Counted from the first letter of the stretch, positions 26,996 through 35,437 are shown. The stretch is DNA of 64,000 nt from JACWAE01 sp963847595 (GCA_963847595.1 CAWKAJ010000002.1:620001-684000), one strand, 5' to 3'. Made by a program: numbers and translations. The notes: a model not told the origin generated them from the letters alone.

Positions 26996-27382
26996 TCATA
27001 GATTATCAATCACCGCCTTCAGTTTAGCTCGCACCTGTTCTCCCACATCCCTCAGCTTGGGATTGTCAATAGCTGCCATGGATGCCACAGGGTCTATGGC
27101 AGCGACCTCCACCTTCCCACCAGGAAGTTCCTGCACAATCACGTTGCAGGGGAGCATCAGCCCGATTTTGTCCTCCGCCTGCAGCGCCTTGTATGCGAAG
27201 GGCGGGTTGCAAGCCCCGAGTATTCTGTAGTTCCTGAAATCCACATTCAGCTTCTTCTTCAGGGTTGCCTTCACATCTATCTCCGTCAGGATGCCGAAGC
27301 CGTCCTTTTTCAGCGCCTCAGTCACCCTGGCAATAGCCTCATCGAATGACACCTTTAACGCCTTGCTGAAATAGTAGCTCAT
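26996..27382 (-). CDS. DUF302 family protein
   Basis: A 128-residue protein with the DUF302 pattern: VSFDEAIARVTEALKKDGFGIL, LNVDFRNYRILGACNPPFA and the Cys of MLPCNVIVQE. The fold is known; the function is not, although homologues occur with thiol/sulfur stress genes. Its last 12 codons are duplicated 995 bp away on the other side of the EVE-NucS gene. A site GAAGGAGA precedes the ATG at 27382. Confidence 0.88.
   Translation of the reverse strand: MSYYFSKALKVSFDEAIARVTEALKKDGFGILTEIDVKATLKKKLNVDFRNYRILGACNPPFAYKALQAEDKIGLMLPCNVIVQELPGGKVEVAAIDPVASMAAIDNPKLRDVGEQVRAKLKAVIDNL
27001..27034. repeat. Right copy of the 34-bp direct repeat (inside DUF302 3' end)
   Basis: Lies within the coding end of the DUF302 gene. 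The two copies bracket 961 bp that hold only the EVE-NucS gene and its ribosome binding site. Confidence 0.85.
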
Positions 27383-27401
27383 GATAATTTCTCCTTCTTT
27401 C

Positions 27402-28208
27402 TCACCCGCCCATCAAAAAACCCAGCACCTCTTTATTGAACCTGCCCCTCATCTCCATGAAAAAGGCGTGGGAGCCGCTCTTGACCAGAACCAGTTTAGC
27501 GTTGGGGATGTGGCTAGCTATAACCTCAGAGGCACCAGGCGATATTATCCTGTCGCCTGTCCCGGTTATCACCAGCGTGGGGGCTTTTATCAAGTGCAGT
27601 CTGTCCAGCGTAGTGTAACTGGTGACAGCCGCCATCTGCTTAAAATGGCCCTCGGGGTTGATTGATTTCATACTGTACCTCGCCAAGGACAGCAGTATCA
27701 TCCTCCACAGCCTCTTATTGAAAGCTGCGGAGACCATGAAATTCATCAACTTCCTGAAATCCATATTACTGATATCGACGTCAGTGCTGCCTTCACGAAT
27801 GCCGAGAGCCTCCATCAACTCAGGTTGGATATCAATGACTTCCCTACTGGCAAAGGTGCTGCCCAGGACAAGCTTACTCACCCTCTCCGGGTAAGAGATA
27901 GCGACCTCCTGAGCCACCATCCCTCCTAGCGACAGCCCCAATACATGAGCCTTATCGACGCCGATAGAATCCATCAGGCCGATTACATCGTCCGCCATTG
28001 TCCTGATAGTATAGGGCTCACTTGATTTATCAGTTTTTCCTATGCCCCTATTGTCAAAGATAATTACCTTGTAGTATTTCTTGAAAACATGCGCCTGAAA
28101 AAACCAGGCCTGATGATTTCCAGCGAAACCTTGTATCATAACCAGCGGCACCCCCTTGCCGTGCACTTCATAGTACATATTGATTCCGTTCACTGGCGCT
28201 TTTGGCAT
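27402..28208 (-). CDS. Alpha/beta hydrolase
   Basis: A 268-residue cytoplasmic hydrolase. The oxyanion region is IQGFAGNHQAWFFQ, the nucleophile elbow VLGLSLGGMVAQEVA (Ser), the acid TGTGDRIISPGA (Asp) and the His SGSHAFFMEMRGRF. It resembles the ester/3-oxoadipate lactonase group, but substrate cannot be assigned. The ATG at 28208 follows AAGGAGGG. It is probably co-transcribed with the DUF302 gene 19 bases downstream. Confidence 0.9.
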   Translation of the reverse strand: MPKAPVNGINMYYEVHGKGVPLVMIQGFAGNHQAWFFQAHVFKKYYKVIIFDNRGIGKTDKSSEPYTIRTMADDVIGLMDSIGVDKAHVLGLSLGGMVAQEVAISYPERVSKLVLGSTFASREVIDIQPELMEALGIREGSTDVDISNMDFRKLMNFMVSAAFNKRLWRMILLSLARYSMKSINPEGHFKQMAAVTSYTTLDRLHLIKAPTLVITGTGDRIISPGASEVIASHIPNAKLVLVKSGSHAFFMEMRGRFNKEVLGFLMGG

Positions 28209-28419
28209 TTTGTCCCTCCTTGTCCCAAGGAATTCCAGCCACCGACGATGATACCATTGTTTCTAATACGGAAGCAATCCTCGAAGATAGAGTCGAACCG
28301 GAAGTAGGGGCTAACAGTCAGCAGGCAATCTCTTGGCGGCTCTAAAGTTGATATGAGAATTCATCTGGAAAGGGCAGGGGGGATTGTCACAACGAGAGCA
28401 AAAATATTGTGGAGCTAGC

Positions 28420-28821
28420 TTAAAGTATGCCTATCGACTTGGCATTCCACAGACATACTATCGCCAGGGCCAGGCAAGCCCAAACGAGCATCCTCCTCAA
28501 AGATACTCTGGCAAACCTGTTTATCCCTACCATGATAACCAGAGCAAAGGCTCCCTTTAACACAAGCAGCCATGAGCCGACCAGAGGCTGGAGGATTAGG
28601 TTAGCTTCAGCCATCTTTCCATTAATTCCCACAGATTCCAGCATGGCATGTGCCCTGTTTGTTAACATAGTGTCCACAACGTTTAAACCCAGGAATAAGA
28701 GGAGCCAGAATATGGTTCTGGATTGAAGATTGTCCGATTTGGCTTCCAGCCGTATTCTTGTCAGCAAGGCTCTGACAGATTCCAGCCGGGATGAGGATTG
28801 GGATTTCAGTTGCAGCTCCAA
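28420..28821 (-). CDS. Small membrane protein, DUF5658-like
   Basis: A 133-residue protein with three hydrophobic segments (FWLLLFLGLNVVDTMLT, SWLLVLKGAFALVIMVGI, MLVWACLALAIVCLW). The order LNVVDTMLT ... AEANLILQPL ... LVLKG is like DUF5658 proteins, whose role is unknown. The start is TTG with GGGAGG upstream. Identification is tentative; the coding nature is supported by the membrane pattern and ribosome site. Confidence 0.55.
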   Translation of the reverse strand: MELQLKSQSSSRLESVRALLTRIRLEAKSDNLQSRTIFWLLLFLGLNVVDTMLTNRAHAMLESVGINGKMAEANLILQPLVGSWLLVLKGAFALVIMVGINRFARVSLRRMLVWACLALAIVCLWNAKSIGIL

Positions 28822-29558
28822 CTCTTACGCCTCCCTACAACAACTAATCCCGTGCTCTATCGTTTAGACGTGCTAAAGAAGTTGCTGGCAATTGGAGTGC
28901 ACGGCGGCCTTGTTGCACGACTCTTTGGTAGGTAATGTATACTTTCATGAACTAAATGTCAATTCAGGCAAGTACTTTAGTACAATAATTCGGAGGATAA
29001 GTAAAGTTATGTTAGGAGTGTTGAGGCAAAGTGAACTCTCACGAAGACATGGCAGAGCAAACCTGAGGCGTCACATCACCATAGATGATTCGCCACGAAC
29101 GATGGTAGATTACGAACCCTCCAGCAGAACTTGACAATCAAATAGTGCACGCCTACACTTTTTGTACAAAGTATCGCCATCGCTGCGAACAACTAATGAT
29201 ACCGGCTCGAGGATTCTGATAGTAGACTGCTGCGTTCATAGCATGTCAGAGAAAGCCCGCATCGCGCATCCCAGCCAATCTGAATTCCAGTGAATATAGG
29301 TTTCATATTCCCTACCGCAGACAGGGCCTTGATTGGGGGCGTCACTAAAGCAAGCATCTCTACTTATTTATAGGGTAGTGGCCGAGAAACGGGCCCCACC
29401 ATTCCCCCGAAACGCCCTTACCCCATAAATCATCAGCGTTAACGGGACACCTTGAAAATATAATGTGATCTACACTTTGGGCTCTCAGTTATTTCTGAAG
29501 GCCCAAGTGTCCCACTTTCCCTGACCATATAGACATCTGCGTTGTCATCTAACTACGC
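28822..29558. other. Gene-poor stretch before feoB
   Basis: About 740 bases without a convincing gene. The only features I see are an imperfect inverted repeat (CACTTTGGGC near 29473 against GCCCAAGTG near 29511) that could fold at the 3' end of the feoB message, and short open frames that lack ribosome sites. It borders the accessory patch and may hold decayed sequence. Confidence 0.4.
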
Positions 29559-31565
29559 TCACGCTAGCCTGGCTATTTGAAAGACTACGATAGCGAGCGA
29601 CAACGAAAGTACCAGTTGCAAGCCTATGGAAAAGGCCACCCAGCGCCAGCCTCCGGTCTCCTGGCGAATCGCTGACACCGTAGCAACACAAGGCACGAAA
29701 AGAACCAGCGCCACGAGGAATGCTATCGCTGCAGCGGGTGTCAGCATCCCTTTCAGAGCCTGACTCAGCCCGGCCTTTTGGCTGCCCAGTAATACGCCGA
29801 GGGTTGCTATTGTGTTCTCCTTGGCTACGAAGCTGGTCAATAGAGCCACCATGAGCTGCCAGTTCAGCCCCATAAGCCTGCCAACCGGCTCAAGTCCTCT
29901 GCCAATGTGGCCAAGGATGCTCCCTTCAATATTGCCTGAGGGAAAATAGGATAGGACCCAGATGATGATAGACACGACCAGTATGATTGTTCCAGCGCGT
30001 TTGATGAATGCTATGGTCCGCTGCCATGAAACCAGCCCAATGGTTCGCGGATTAGGCTCGTGGTAGAGCGGCAGTTCCATCATCAGAACGGCCTTCTCGC
30101 CTTGAAAGATGAAGCGGTTCATCAGTAACCCTGCAACCACCAACACTACCAGGCTAAAGACGATGATTCCCGCCGTTACCAGTATTGCTTGGCCGCCGAA
30201 GATCGCTGCTGCGATCACTGCGATTACTGCCATCCTGCCTGAACAAGGGATAAGAGGTGCCACCAGCACTGTCAAAAGACGAGCCCGCTTGGACTCGATG
30301 ATGCGCGTCCCCATCACTGCGGGGACGTTGCACCCGAAACCCAGAAGCAGCGGCAAGGACGACTTGCCATGCAATCCCAACAGGTGCATGAACCTGTCTG
30401 TGACGAAAGCCACGCGGGCCGTATACCCAACATCTTCCAGAAAACCCCACATCACGAAGAAGAGAAACAGTATGGGAAGAAATGTGAGAACTGTTCCCAC
30501 CCCGCCTAGAAGGCCGTTGCCAAGAAAGCTTTGCAGCCAGCCTGGCATGAAATGCGCGTGGTCAAATACCAATGTCTGCAATCTTTCAATCAGGCTGACC
30601 TGCAGGAAATGCTGCACGGGGACGCCTATCCCATAAACGACGAGGAAGACGAGGATCAACACTGCTGCCAGAACTGCCAAGCCCCAGATCGGATGGGTTG
30701 CAGCACGGTCGAGTCTCTCGGTGACAGAGCCTCGGCCTATGGCAGGCCTTTCTTGAGCCGACGATAGCACATTCTTGACCCAATCAAAGCGGAGCCCGGC
30801 TAAGGTTATTGCTGCAGACTCCTTGTCGCTGAGAAAGGAGTCCAGTTCCGCTTGTCGGTCCTGTGATAGGCGGTCGTGTAGCAATTTGTTGATCTGGCTA
30901 TCGCCCTCTAATACCTTCATAGCCGCCCAGTGCCTCGGGTAGGGGCTCGTGTCTGCATCTGTCAAGAGACCTTCAATATGAGCTATGTCACCCGAGATCT
31001 TGCTGCCATACTCCACATGTCCCACTGCCGGGGAATCCACCGCTTGAGTGCATTTCTGTGCAATGACTTCCACCAGCTCCTTCAAACCCTGGTTCTTGCT
31101 GGCCACCATGGGGACAACTGGCATATGCAGCGCTGACTCTAGGGCCTTAACGTCGATATTCATGCCTTCCTGTCGGGCTACATCCACCATGTTCAGGGCG
31201 ACTATCAAACGCGGTGTCAGCTCCATGAGCTCAGTTACAAGATACAAGTGGCGGTCCAGGCTGGCCGCATTGAGCAGGGCGACAACCACATCGGGCTTTT
31301 CCGTCACCAGGTAGTCCCGGGCAATCTGCTCCTCCAGTGAGTTGGCAGTGAGGCTGTATGTGCCTGGCAGGTCGACCAGTTGGAGAGTCAAACCATTATA
31401 GCGGGCTATCCCGGTCTTCTGTTCCACTGTCTTCCCCGGCCAGTTACCCACGTGCTGGGAGAGGCCTGTTAGGAGATTGAAAACTGTGCTCTTGCCTACA
31501 TTGGGTGCTCCGGCCAGCGCCACGACGATGGTTTTCTTGTCAGGTTTCTCAGGTTGCTCTAGCAT
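29559..31565 (-). CDS. feoB: Ferrous iron transporter FeoB
   Basis: Membrane Fe(II) importer of 668 residues with a cytoplasmic G domain: G1 GAPNVGKSTVFNLLTG, G3 VDLPGTYSL, G4 ALNMVDVA. The membrane half has the two gate repeats, including LLLGFGCNVPAVMGTR and LVLFVPCVATVSAIRQE. Length is slightly below the E. coli form (773), lacking the C-terminal extension. It overlaps the upstream DtxR-FeoA gene by 7 bases; that gene supplies the FeoA domain that normally accompanies FeoB. Confidence 0.96.
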   Translation of the reverse strand: MLEQPEKPDKKTIVVALAGAPNVGKSTVFNLLTGLSQHVGNWPGKTVEQKTGIARYNGLTLQLVDLPGTYSLTANSLEEQIARDYLVTEKPDVVVALLNAASLDRHLYLVTELMELTPRLIVALNMVDVARQEGMNIDVKALESALHMPVVPMVASKNQGLKELVEVIAQKCTQAVDSPAVGHVEYGSKISGDIAHIEGLLTDADTSPYPRHWAAMKVLEGDSQINKLLHDRLSQDRQAELDSFLSDKESAAITLAGLRFDWVKNVLSSAQERPAIGRGSVTERLDRAATHPIWGLAVLAAVLILVFLVVYGIGVPVQHFLQVSLIERLQTLVFDHAHFMPGWLQSFLGNGLLGGVGTVLTFLPILFLFFVMWGFLEDVGYTARVAFVTDRFMHLLGLHGKSSLPLLLGFGCNVPAVMGTRIIESKRARLLTVLVAPLIPCSGRMAVIAVIAAAIFGGQAILVTAGIIVFSLVVLVVAGLLMNRFIFQGEKAVLMMELPLYHEPNPRTIGLVSWQRTIAFIKRAGTIILVVSIIIWVLSYFPSGNIEGSILGHIGRGLEPVGRLMGLNWQLMVALLTSFVAKENTIATLGVLLGSQKAGLSQALKGMLTPAAAIAFLVALVLFVPCVATVSAIRQETGGWRWVAFSIGLQLVLSLSLAIVVFQIARLA

Positions 31566-32470
31566 TTGGGGTTCATTCTAGTCACCATTATCTTGGCAGC
31601 CATTCCTTGACCGAGAGCCACTTCCACATCGTGGACCTTGGCCAAGACGGGGCCGCGCCCGAAGTTCTCGATCATTTTCACGGTGCTCCCTGGAGTGAAT
31701 CCCATTGAGAGGCACCGTCCCAACATCCCCTTGCCGCCTGTGTACGACTTCAGAACGCCAGATTCTCCAGTCTGGAGCATGCTCATGGGAATCTCCTCGT
31801 CAGCCGCTTCTTCACCGGGGGAGACTGAAATGGCCATGAGATAATCCGCAGTAGCTTTGTCGAGCAGCAATTTTTTTCCGTCCAGTTTCAGCTCCAGGGT
31901 TCCGTTATCGTTCTTCCTTTCGATCTTTACGATCGACTTCGGCTTCAACCCCCATTTCTCTATTTTCCTCAACAACCGGCCCTCCTCCTTAACCACCGCA
32001 GAGATACGCACCTTTTGCCCCACCTCAAACTCCGCAAGCGGCCTGACATCCTGATCCTTGACATATCCATTCTTGTCCGGAATTGGGTTGCCATGAGGGC
32101 AGGTGTCTGTGTAACCTAAAAGTGAGGCTAAACTCTCCTCCATATCCGGAGAAATGGCGTGTTCCAGGCGACAGGCTGCATCGTGAACCTTGTCCCATCG
32201 GAGACCAAGGATATCTGTCAGAAACCTCTCCCAAAGGCGATGCCGCCTGATTGTGGTCAATGCTGCTCGGCTACCTTCAGCGGTGAGCGAAACCCCTCTG
32301 TTGTGTTCGTAGTTTATCAGCCCTTCAGCCTCCAGCCTTCGTATCATATCGGTGACAGCTGGTAGAGAAACTCCCAGATCAGCCGCGAGAGATGACGTGG
32401 AAACAGGCATTTCAGTTTTCTGCCTCTTGGCAATCGCCTCCAGATACTCTTCCACCCGTTCGCTTCTCAT
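31559..32470 (-). CDS. DtxR-type iron-dependent repressor fused to FeoA domain(s)
   Basis: A 303-residue fusion. Residues 1-65 form the winged helix (TSSLAADLGVSLPAVTDMIR), about 66-130 the DtxR dimer and metal domain (RHRLWERFLTDILGLRWDKV, ACRLEHAISPDMEE). Residues about 148-220 are an SH3-like domain and about 228-302 a FeoA domain (GVLKSYTGGKGMLGRCLSMG, VALGQGMAAKIMVTRM). It likely senses Fe(II) and represses its own operon while its FeoA end may touch FeoB. A DtxR-like box overlaps its promoter. This repressor-FeoA design is known in some anaerobes. Confidence 0.9.
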   Translation of the reverse strand: MRSERVEEYLEAIAKRQKTEMPVSTSSLAADLGVSLPAVTDMIRRLEAEGLINYEHNRGVSLTAEGSRAALTTIRRHRLWERFLTDILGLRWDKVHDAACRLEHAISPDMEESLASLLGYTDTCPHGNPIPDKNGYVKDQDVRPLAEFEVGQKVRISAVVKEEGRLLRKIEKWGLKPKSIVKIERKNDNGTLELKLDGKKLLLDKATADYLMAISVSPGEEAADEEIPMSMLQTGESGVLKSYTGGKGMLGRCLSMGFTPGSTVKMIENFGRGPVLAKVHDVEVALGQGMAAKIMVTRMNPKC

Positions 32471-32493
32471 TGGTCTAAACCTCCGATAGTGAT

Positions 32494-32512
32494 TTAAGTC
32501 AGCCTAATTTAA
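32494..32512 (-). promoter_or_regulatory. DtxR/IdeR-like iron box upstream of the feo operon
   Basis: TTAAGTCAGCCTAATTTAA matches the classical DtxR consensus (TTAGGTTAGCCTAACCTAA) at 15 of 19 positions. A second, overlapping inverted repeat TTAAG-N4-CTTAA spans 32509-32522. A minus-strand -10 element TATAAT lies at 32527-32522, so the site sits just downstream of the -10. It should give iron-dependent autoregulation. Confidence 0.72.
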
Positions 32513-32691
32513 GCCGACTTAATTATAACACATTGCACAAGCGAAGAGCAAGACCTGCATGTGTTCACTTGAGGACAATTATTGATTGCAGACAGAAGAG
32601 CAATAATGTCTTAATCTCATAATAAGCAAGACCCAGAAATAGGTGGATGGAAAGGCTGGTCTTCATTGTCTGGGCTCAGGTATTGACAAAG

Positions 32692-32706
32692 TTATACTAT
32701 CTATAA
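32692..32706 (+). promoter_or_regulatory. PerR-like box in the promoter of the peroxide operon
   Basis: TTATA-CTATC-TATAA keeps both outer half sites of the Bacillus PerR box (TTATAAT-N-ATTATAA) with correct spacing, matching 11 of 14 positions. A TTGACA (-35) lies at 32683-32688; the -10 is uncertain (TAAACT at 32707-32712 with an 18-base spacer is best). The box is therefore between the promoter elements and fits autoregulation by the gene at 32742. Confidence 0.6.
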
Positions 32707-32741
32707 TAAACTTAATAATATCAGGAACTAATACTATTAAC

Positions 32742-33164
32742 ATGCCAAGAGATACAAAACAAAGGGAAGCCATTCTCAGGATTTTGCGGGGCACTAGATC
32801 TCACCCTACTGCTGATTGGATATATGAAGAGGCAAAAAAGGAGATACCCCACATCAGCAAAGGGACAGTGTATCGTAATCTAAAAGTGTTGCAGGACAAT
32901 GGACAAGTTTCAGAGCTAAATCTTGATGGCACTGTAAGTAGATATGAGGCAAAGCGGGAGAATCACTATCATTTTAGATGCGAACGGTGTGGCCGAGTAT
33001 TTGATGTCGATGAGCCGGTCAACACCAAGCTGGATAGAAAGGTAGCCAGGAAAACAGGACTCAAGGTCTCATGCCATCAACTCGAGTTCCGTGGGCTGTG
33101 TCACAATTGTCAGCATGAGCAGGCGGAAAGGACGGAATGGTGTGGCAGTGAAAAAAGCAGGTGA
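32742..33164 (+). CDS. PerR-like Fur-family peroxide regulator
   Basis: A 140-residue repressor from the ATG at 32742 (MPRDTKQREAILRIL); a longer frame from 32643 would include the promoter. It has the wing-helix segment ISKGTVYRNLKVLQDNGQV, the metal region RENHYHFRCERCGRVFDVDEP and the second CxxC (GLCHNCQ). The NHYHFRC-GRVFDVDEP pattern parallels PerR's His/Asp iron site (HYHAMC...VDF). It heads an operon with a desulforedoxin-like protein, a rubrerythrin and a catalase, the classic PerR regulon. Confidence 0.85.
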   Translation: MPRDTKQREAILRILRGTRSHPTADWIYEEAKKEIPHISKGTVYRNLKVLQDNGQVSELNLDGTVSRYEAKRENHYHFRCERCGRVFDVDEPVNTKLDRKVARKTGLKVSCHQLEFRGLCHNCQHEQAERTEWCGSEKSR

Positions 33165-33294
33165 GCAATACCGGTGCAATATCTGTGGCAATGCGGTTAT
33201 CGTGACCAAGGTCAGCGATGGCACTCTGGTCCGTTGCGGAAAAAATACGGGAAAATTGAGGGATAGGAGGGATACACATGAGCAAATCAGTTAA
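33142..33294 (+). CDS. Desulforedoxin-like small iron protein
   Basis: A 50-residue protein from a GTG at 33142 after GGAAAGGA, overlapping perR by 23 bases. The body AGEQYRCNICGNAVIV ... GTLVRCGKNTGKL resembles the N-terminal domain of desulfoferrodoxin, with Cys-x2-Cys, but the second cysteine pair (usually CC) is reduced to one Cys. With three cysteines it may not hold a standard FeS4 centre alone. It overlaps the rubrerythrin start by 17 bases. Electron supply for peroxide reduction is the likely role. Confidence 0.65.
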   Translation: MAVKKAGEQYRCNICGNAVIVTKVSDGTLVRCGKNTGKLRDRRDTHEQIS

Positions 33295-33610
33295 AGGTAC
33301 ACAGACAGAAAAGAACCTTCTGGCAGCTTTCGCTGGAGAATCACAGGCAAGAAACCGTTACACCTATTTTGCCAGCGCTGCCCGAAAAGAAGGCTTCGAG
33401 CAGATTGCCAAAGTGGAAAAGTTTCACGAGTCAAGGTACAGAAAACTGGTCAACAATATCGCCGATGGCGCGGTATTCAAGAAGAAATCTGCCATCAAGT
33501 GGCATTGCACAAATTGCGGGTATGTATTCGAGGGCACAGAAGCGCCTAAGGAATGTCCGGCTTGTAAGCACCCTCAGGCATTTTACGAGTTACTGGCGGA
33601 AAATTACTAA
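33278..33610 (+). CDS. Internally deleted rubrerythrin (110 residues)
   Basis: Non-heme diiron peroxidase family. The N-terminus (GTQTEKNLLAAFAGESQARN) and the C-terminal rubredoxin domain (WHCTNCGYVFEG ... CPACKHPQAFYELL) are perfect, but helices B and C are gone. After GFEQIA the chain jumps to KVEKFHESRYRKL, which belongs to helix D. A normal rubrerythrin has about 190 residues. Only the first ligand Glu and the helix-D Glu/His remain, so a complete diiron site needs two chains. The frame is clean, so this is an in-frame deletion. Confidence 0.85.
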   Translation: MSKSVKGTQTEKNLLAAFAGESQARNRYTYFASAARKEGFEQIAKVEKFHESRYRKLVNNIADGAVFKKKSAIKWHCTNCGYVFEGTEAPKECPACKHPQAFYELLAENY

Positions 33611-33644
33611 TAAGGTACGGGGCGAAGCTGTGGAGGGAGGTGGT

Positions 33645-33704
33645 ATGAACGTATGGAACTGTTCATCAACTGGGGCTATTAATATCAACAAAAGAAATTC
33701 ATGA
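33645..33704 (+). CDS. Possible 19-residue leader ORF before catalase
   Basis: An ATG at 33645 follows the strong ribosome site GGAGGGAGGTG and opens a 19-codon frame (MNVWNCSSTGAININKRNS) whose stop overlaps an ATG at 33701 as ATGA. It could be a small protein or only a coupling ORF that feeds ribosomes to catalase. No family is recognised. Confidence 0.4.
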   Translation: MNVWNCSSTGAININKRNS

Positions 33705-33718
33705 GAAAAGAGGGTATC

Positions 33719-35167
33719 ATGAAAAAACGACACCTTACCACGAATCAAGGCGTATCGGTCACCGATAACCAGAACTCTTTGACAATCGGCGAACGTGGTC
33801 CGGTCTTATTACAGGATGTACAGTTTATTGAGAAAATGGCTCACTTCGATAGGGAACGCATCCCCGAAAGGGTTGTTCATGCCAAGGGGGCAGGGGCTCA
33901 TGGCTACTTTCAGGTTTACCGGAGCATGAAGCCTTATACGAAGGCGAAATTTCTGCAGGATCCGAAGAAAAAGACCCCTGTGTTCGTGCGATTCTCCACC
34001 GTTACCGGAGGTCGAGGCTCAGCAGATACGGTGCGCGACCCTCGTGGTTTTGCGGTCAAGTTCTACACCGAGGATGGCAATTATGATCTGGTCGGTAACA
34101 ACCTCCCCGTGTTCTTCATCCGGGACGCCATCAAATTCCCCGATATGGTTCATGCTTTCAAAGGCGCACCGGATACAAATATGCCATCAGCATCCTCGGC
34201 ACATAACCGCTTTTGGGATTTCATATCGCTGACACCGGAATCGACGCACATGATTATCTGGCTCTTTTCCGATCGTGGCACTCCGAAGAGCTACAGAATG
34301 CAAGAGGGTTTTGGCGTCAATACCTATGTATGGGTAAACGACAAAGGCAAAGCGGTATATGTGAAATACCACTGGAAGCCCAAATTGGGTGTGCAGAACC
34401 TTGACCGCCATGAGGCAACCCGCCTGGCTGGGGTTGATCCGGATTATCTCACCCGCGACCTTCGCGATGCTATCGCCAGAGGCGAAGAGGTTGAGTATGA
34501 GCTTAACGTTCAGATGATGGATATTGCTGACGAATTGAAACATGATTTTGATCCCCTAGACCCCACAAAGACCTGGCCTGAGAGCAAGTTCCCGCTGCTG
34601 CCGGTGGGCAAAATGATACTTGACCGTAATCCAGACAACTTCTTTGCCGAAGTGGAGCAAGCAGCCTTCTGTCCCGCCAGCCTTGTACCCGGGATCGAGT
34701 TTTCTGCTGATAAGTTACTTCAGGGTAGAACATTCTCATATGCTGATACTCAGCGCCATCGGCTCGGAGCTAACTACCTCCAACTCACCATTAACAGGCC
34801 TATAGTGCCAGTCGATAATAACCAACGTGATGGCGCCATGCAATTCGGTCAGTTCAGCGGTCCAGTCAACTATGAGCCCAATAGTCTGGGTGGTGGCATG
34901 CCTGGAGAGGCTCCAGAAGAAGGCAAGCCACGGGCATACAAGCTAGATGGTGAAGTAACTCGCCGTAAAATAGGATTAACTAACGATTTCTCACAGGCTG
35001 GAGAGAGGTATCGCGCCTTTAGTAAGATGAACCAGGAGCACCTGGTAGACAATCTCATCACAGATTTAGCACACATTGACGCGCTAATGCAGAAGCGTGT
35101 GATAGAGAATCTGACCAAAGCTGACCGCAAGTTGGGGAAAGCAGTAGCAAAAGGTCTAAAACTATAA
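33719..35167 (+). CDS. katA: Heme catalase, monofunctional
   Basis: Breaks down hydrogen peroxide. The 482-residue protein (ATG 33719 after AGAGGG; 33701 is possible) has the distal His in RVVHAKGAGAHGYF, the distal Asn in LVGNNLPVFFIRDA, and the proximal Tyr in RTFSYADTQRHRLG. The substrate-channel region RFSTVTGGRGSADTVRDPRG is conserved. Length fits the small-subunit clade. It is the last gene of the PerR operon; an aerobic-type catalase in a presumed anaerobe marks oxygen exposure. Confidence 0.95.
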   Translation: MKKRHLTTNQGVSVTDNQNSLTIGERGPVLLQDVQFIEKMAHFDRERIPERVVHAKGAGAHGYFQVYRSMKPYTKAKFLQDPKKKTPVFVRFSTVTGGRGSADTVRDPRGFAVKFYTEDGNYDLVGNNLPVFFIRDAIKFPDMVHAFKGAPDTNMPSASSAHNRFWDFISLTPESTHMIIWLFSDRGTPKSYRMQEGFGVNTYVWVNDKGKAVYVKYHWKPKLGVQNLDRHEATRLAGVDPDYLTRDLRDAIARGEEVEYELNVQMMDIADELKHDFDPLDPTKTWPESKFPLLPVGKMILDRNPDNFFAEVEQAAFCPASLVPGIEFSADKLLQGRTFSYADTQRHRLGANYLQLTINRPIVPVDNNQRDGAMQFGQFSGPVNYEPNSLGGGMPGEAPEEGKPRAYKLDGEVTRRKIGLTNDFSQAGERYRAFSKMNQEHLVDNLITDLAHIDALMQKRVIENLTKADRKLGKAVAKGLKL

Positions 35168-35179
35168 GAGATAATAAAA

Positions 35180-35227
35180 GGAACGGAGCCGCTGTTGCAG
35201 CAAGTATACGCTCGGCGGTTCCGTTCC
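35180..35227 (+). terminator. Stem-loop after catalase
   Basis: A 13-bp stem (GGAACGGAGCCGC at 35180-35192 against GCGGTTCCGTTCC at 35215-35227, one G-T pair) starts 13 bases after the catalase stop. It lacks a T-tract, so it may stabilise the message end rather than act as a strict intrinsic terminator. Confidence 0.5.
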
Positions 35228-35437
35228 GCCTGGTCACTCTGTCCTACTGCTCCAAAACGTTCTAGTTTATTGACCCCAGGACCTAAATGATCCTATTTGA
35301 CGTGTGCTCAATCATGATACTATCTCGCACCGTATCTTGAGGGAACTCTTACAGGTATCAAATCGTCTATTATTATAGGTGGCAATCACACTTATCATAA
35401 TTCAAAGCTTTCAAACCGGAATCAAGAGGTGGCTATT

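Noticed and set aside
28892..29134. 80-codon plus-strand frame
   Set aside because: No ribosome site, no recognisable fold; probably chance in a decayed region.
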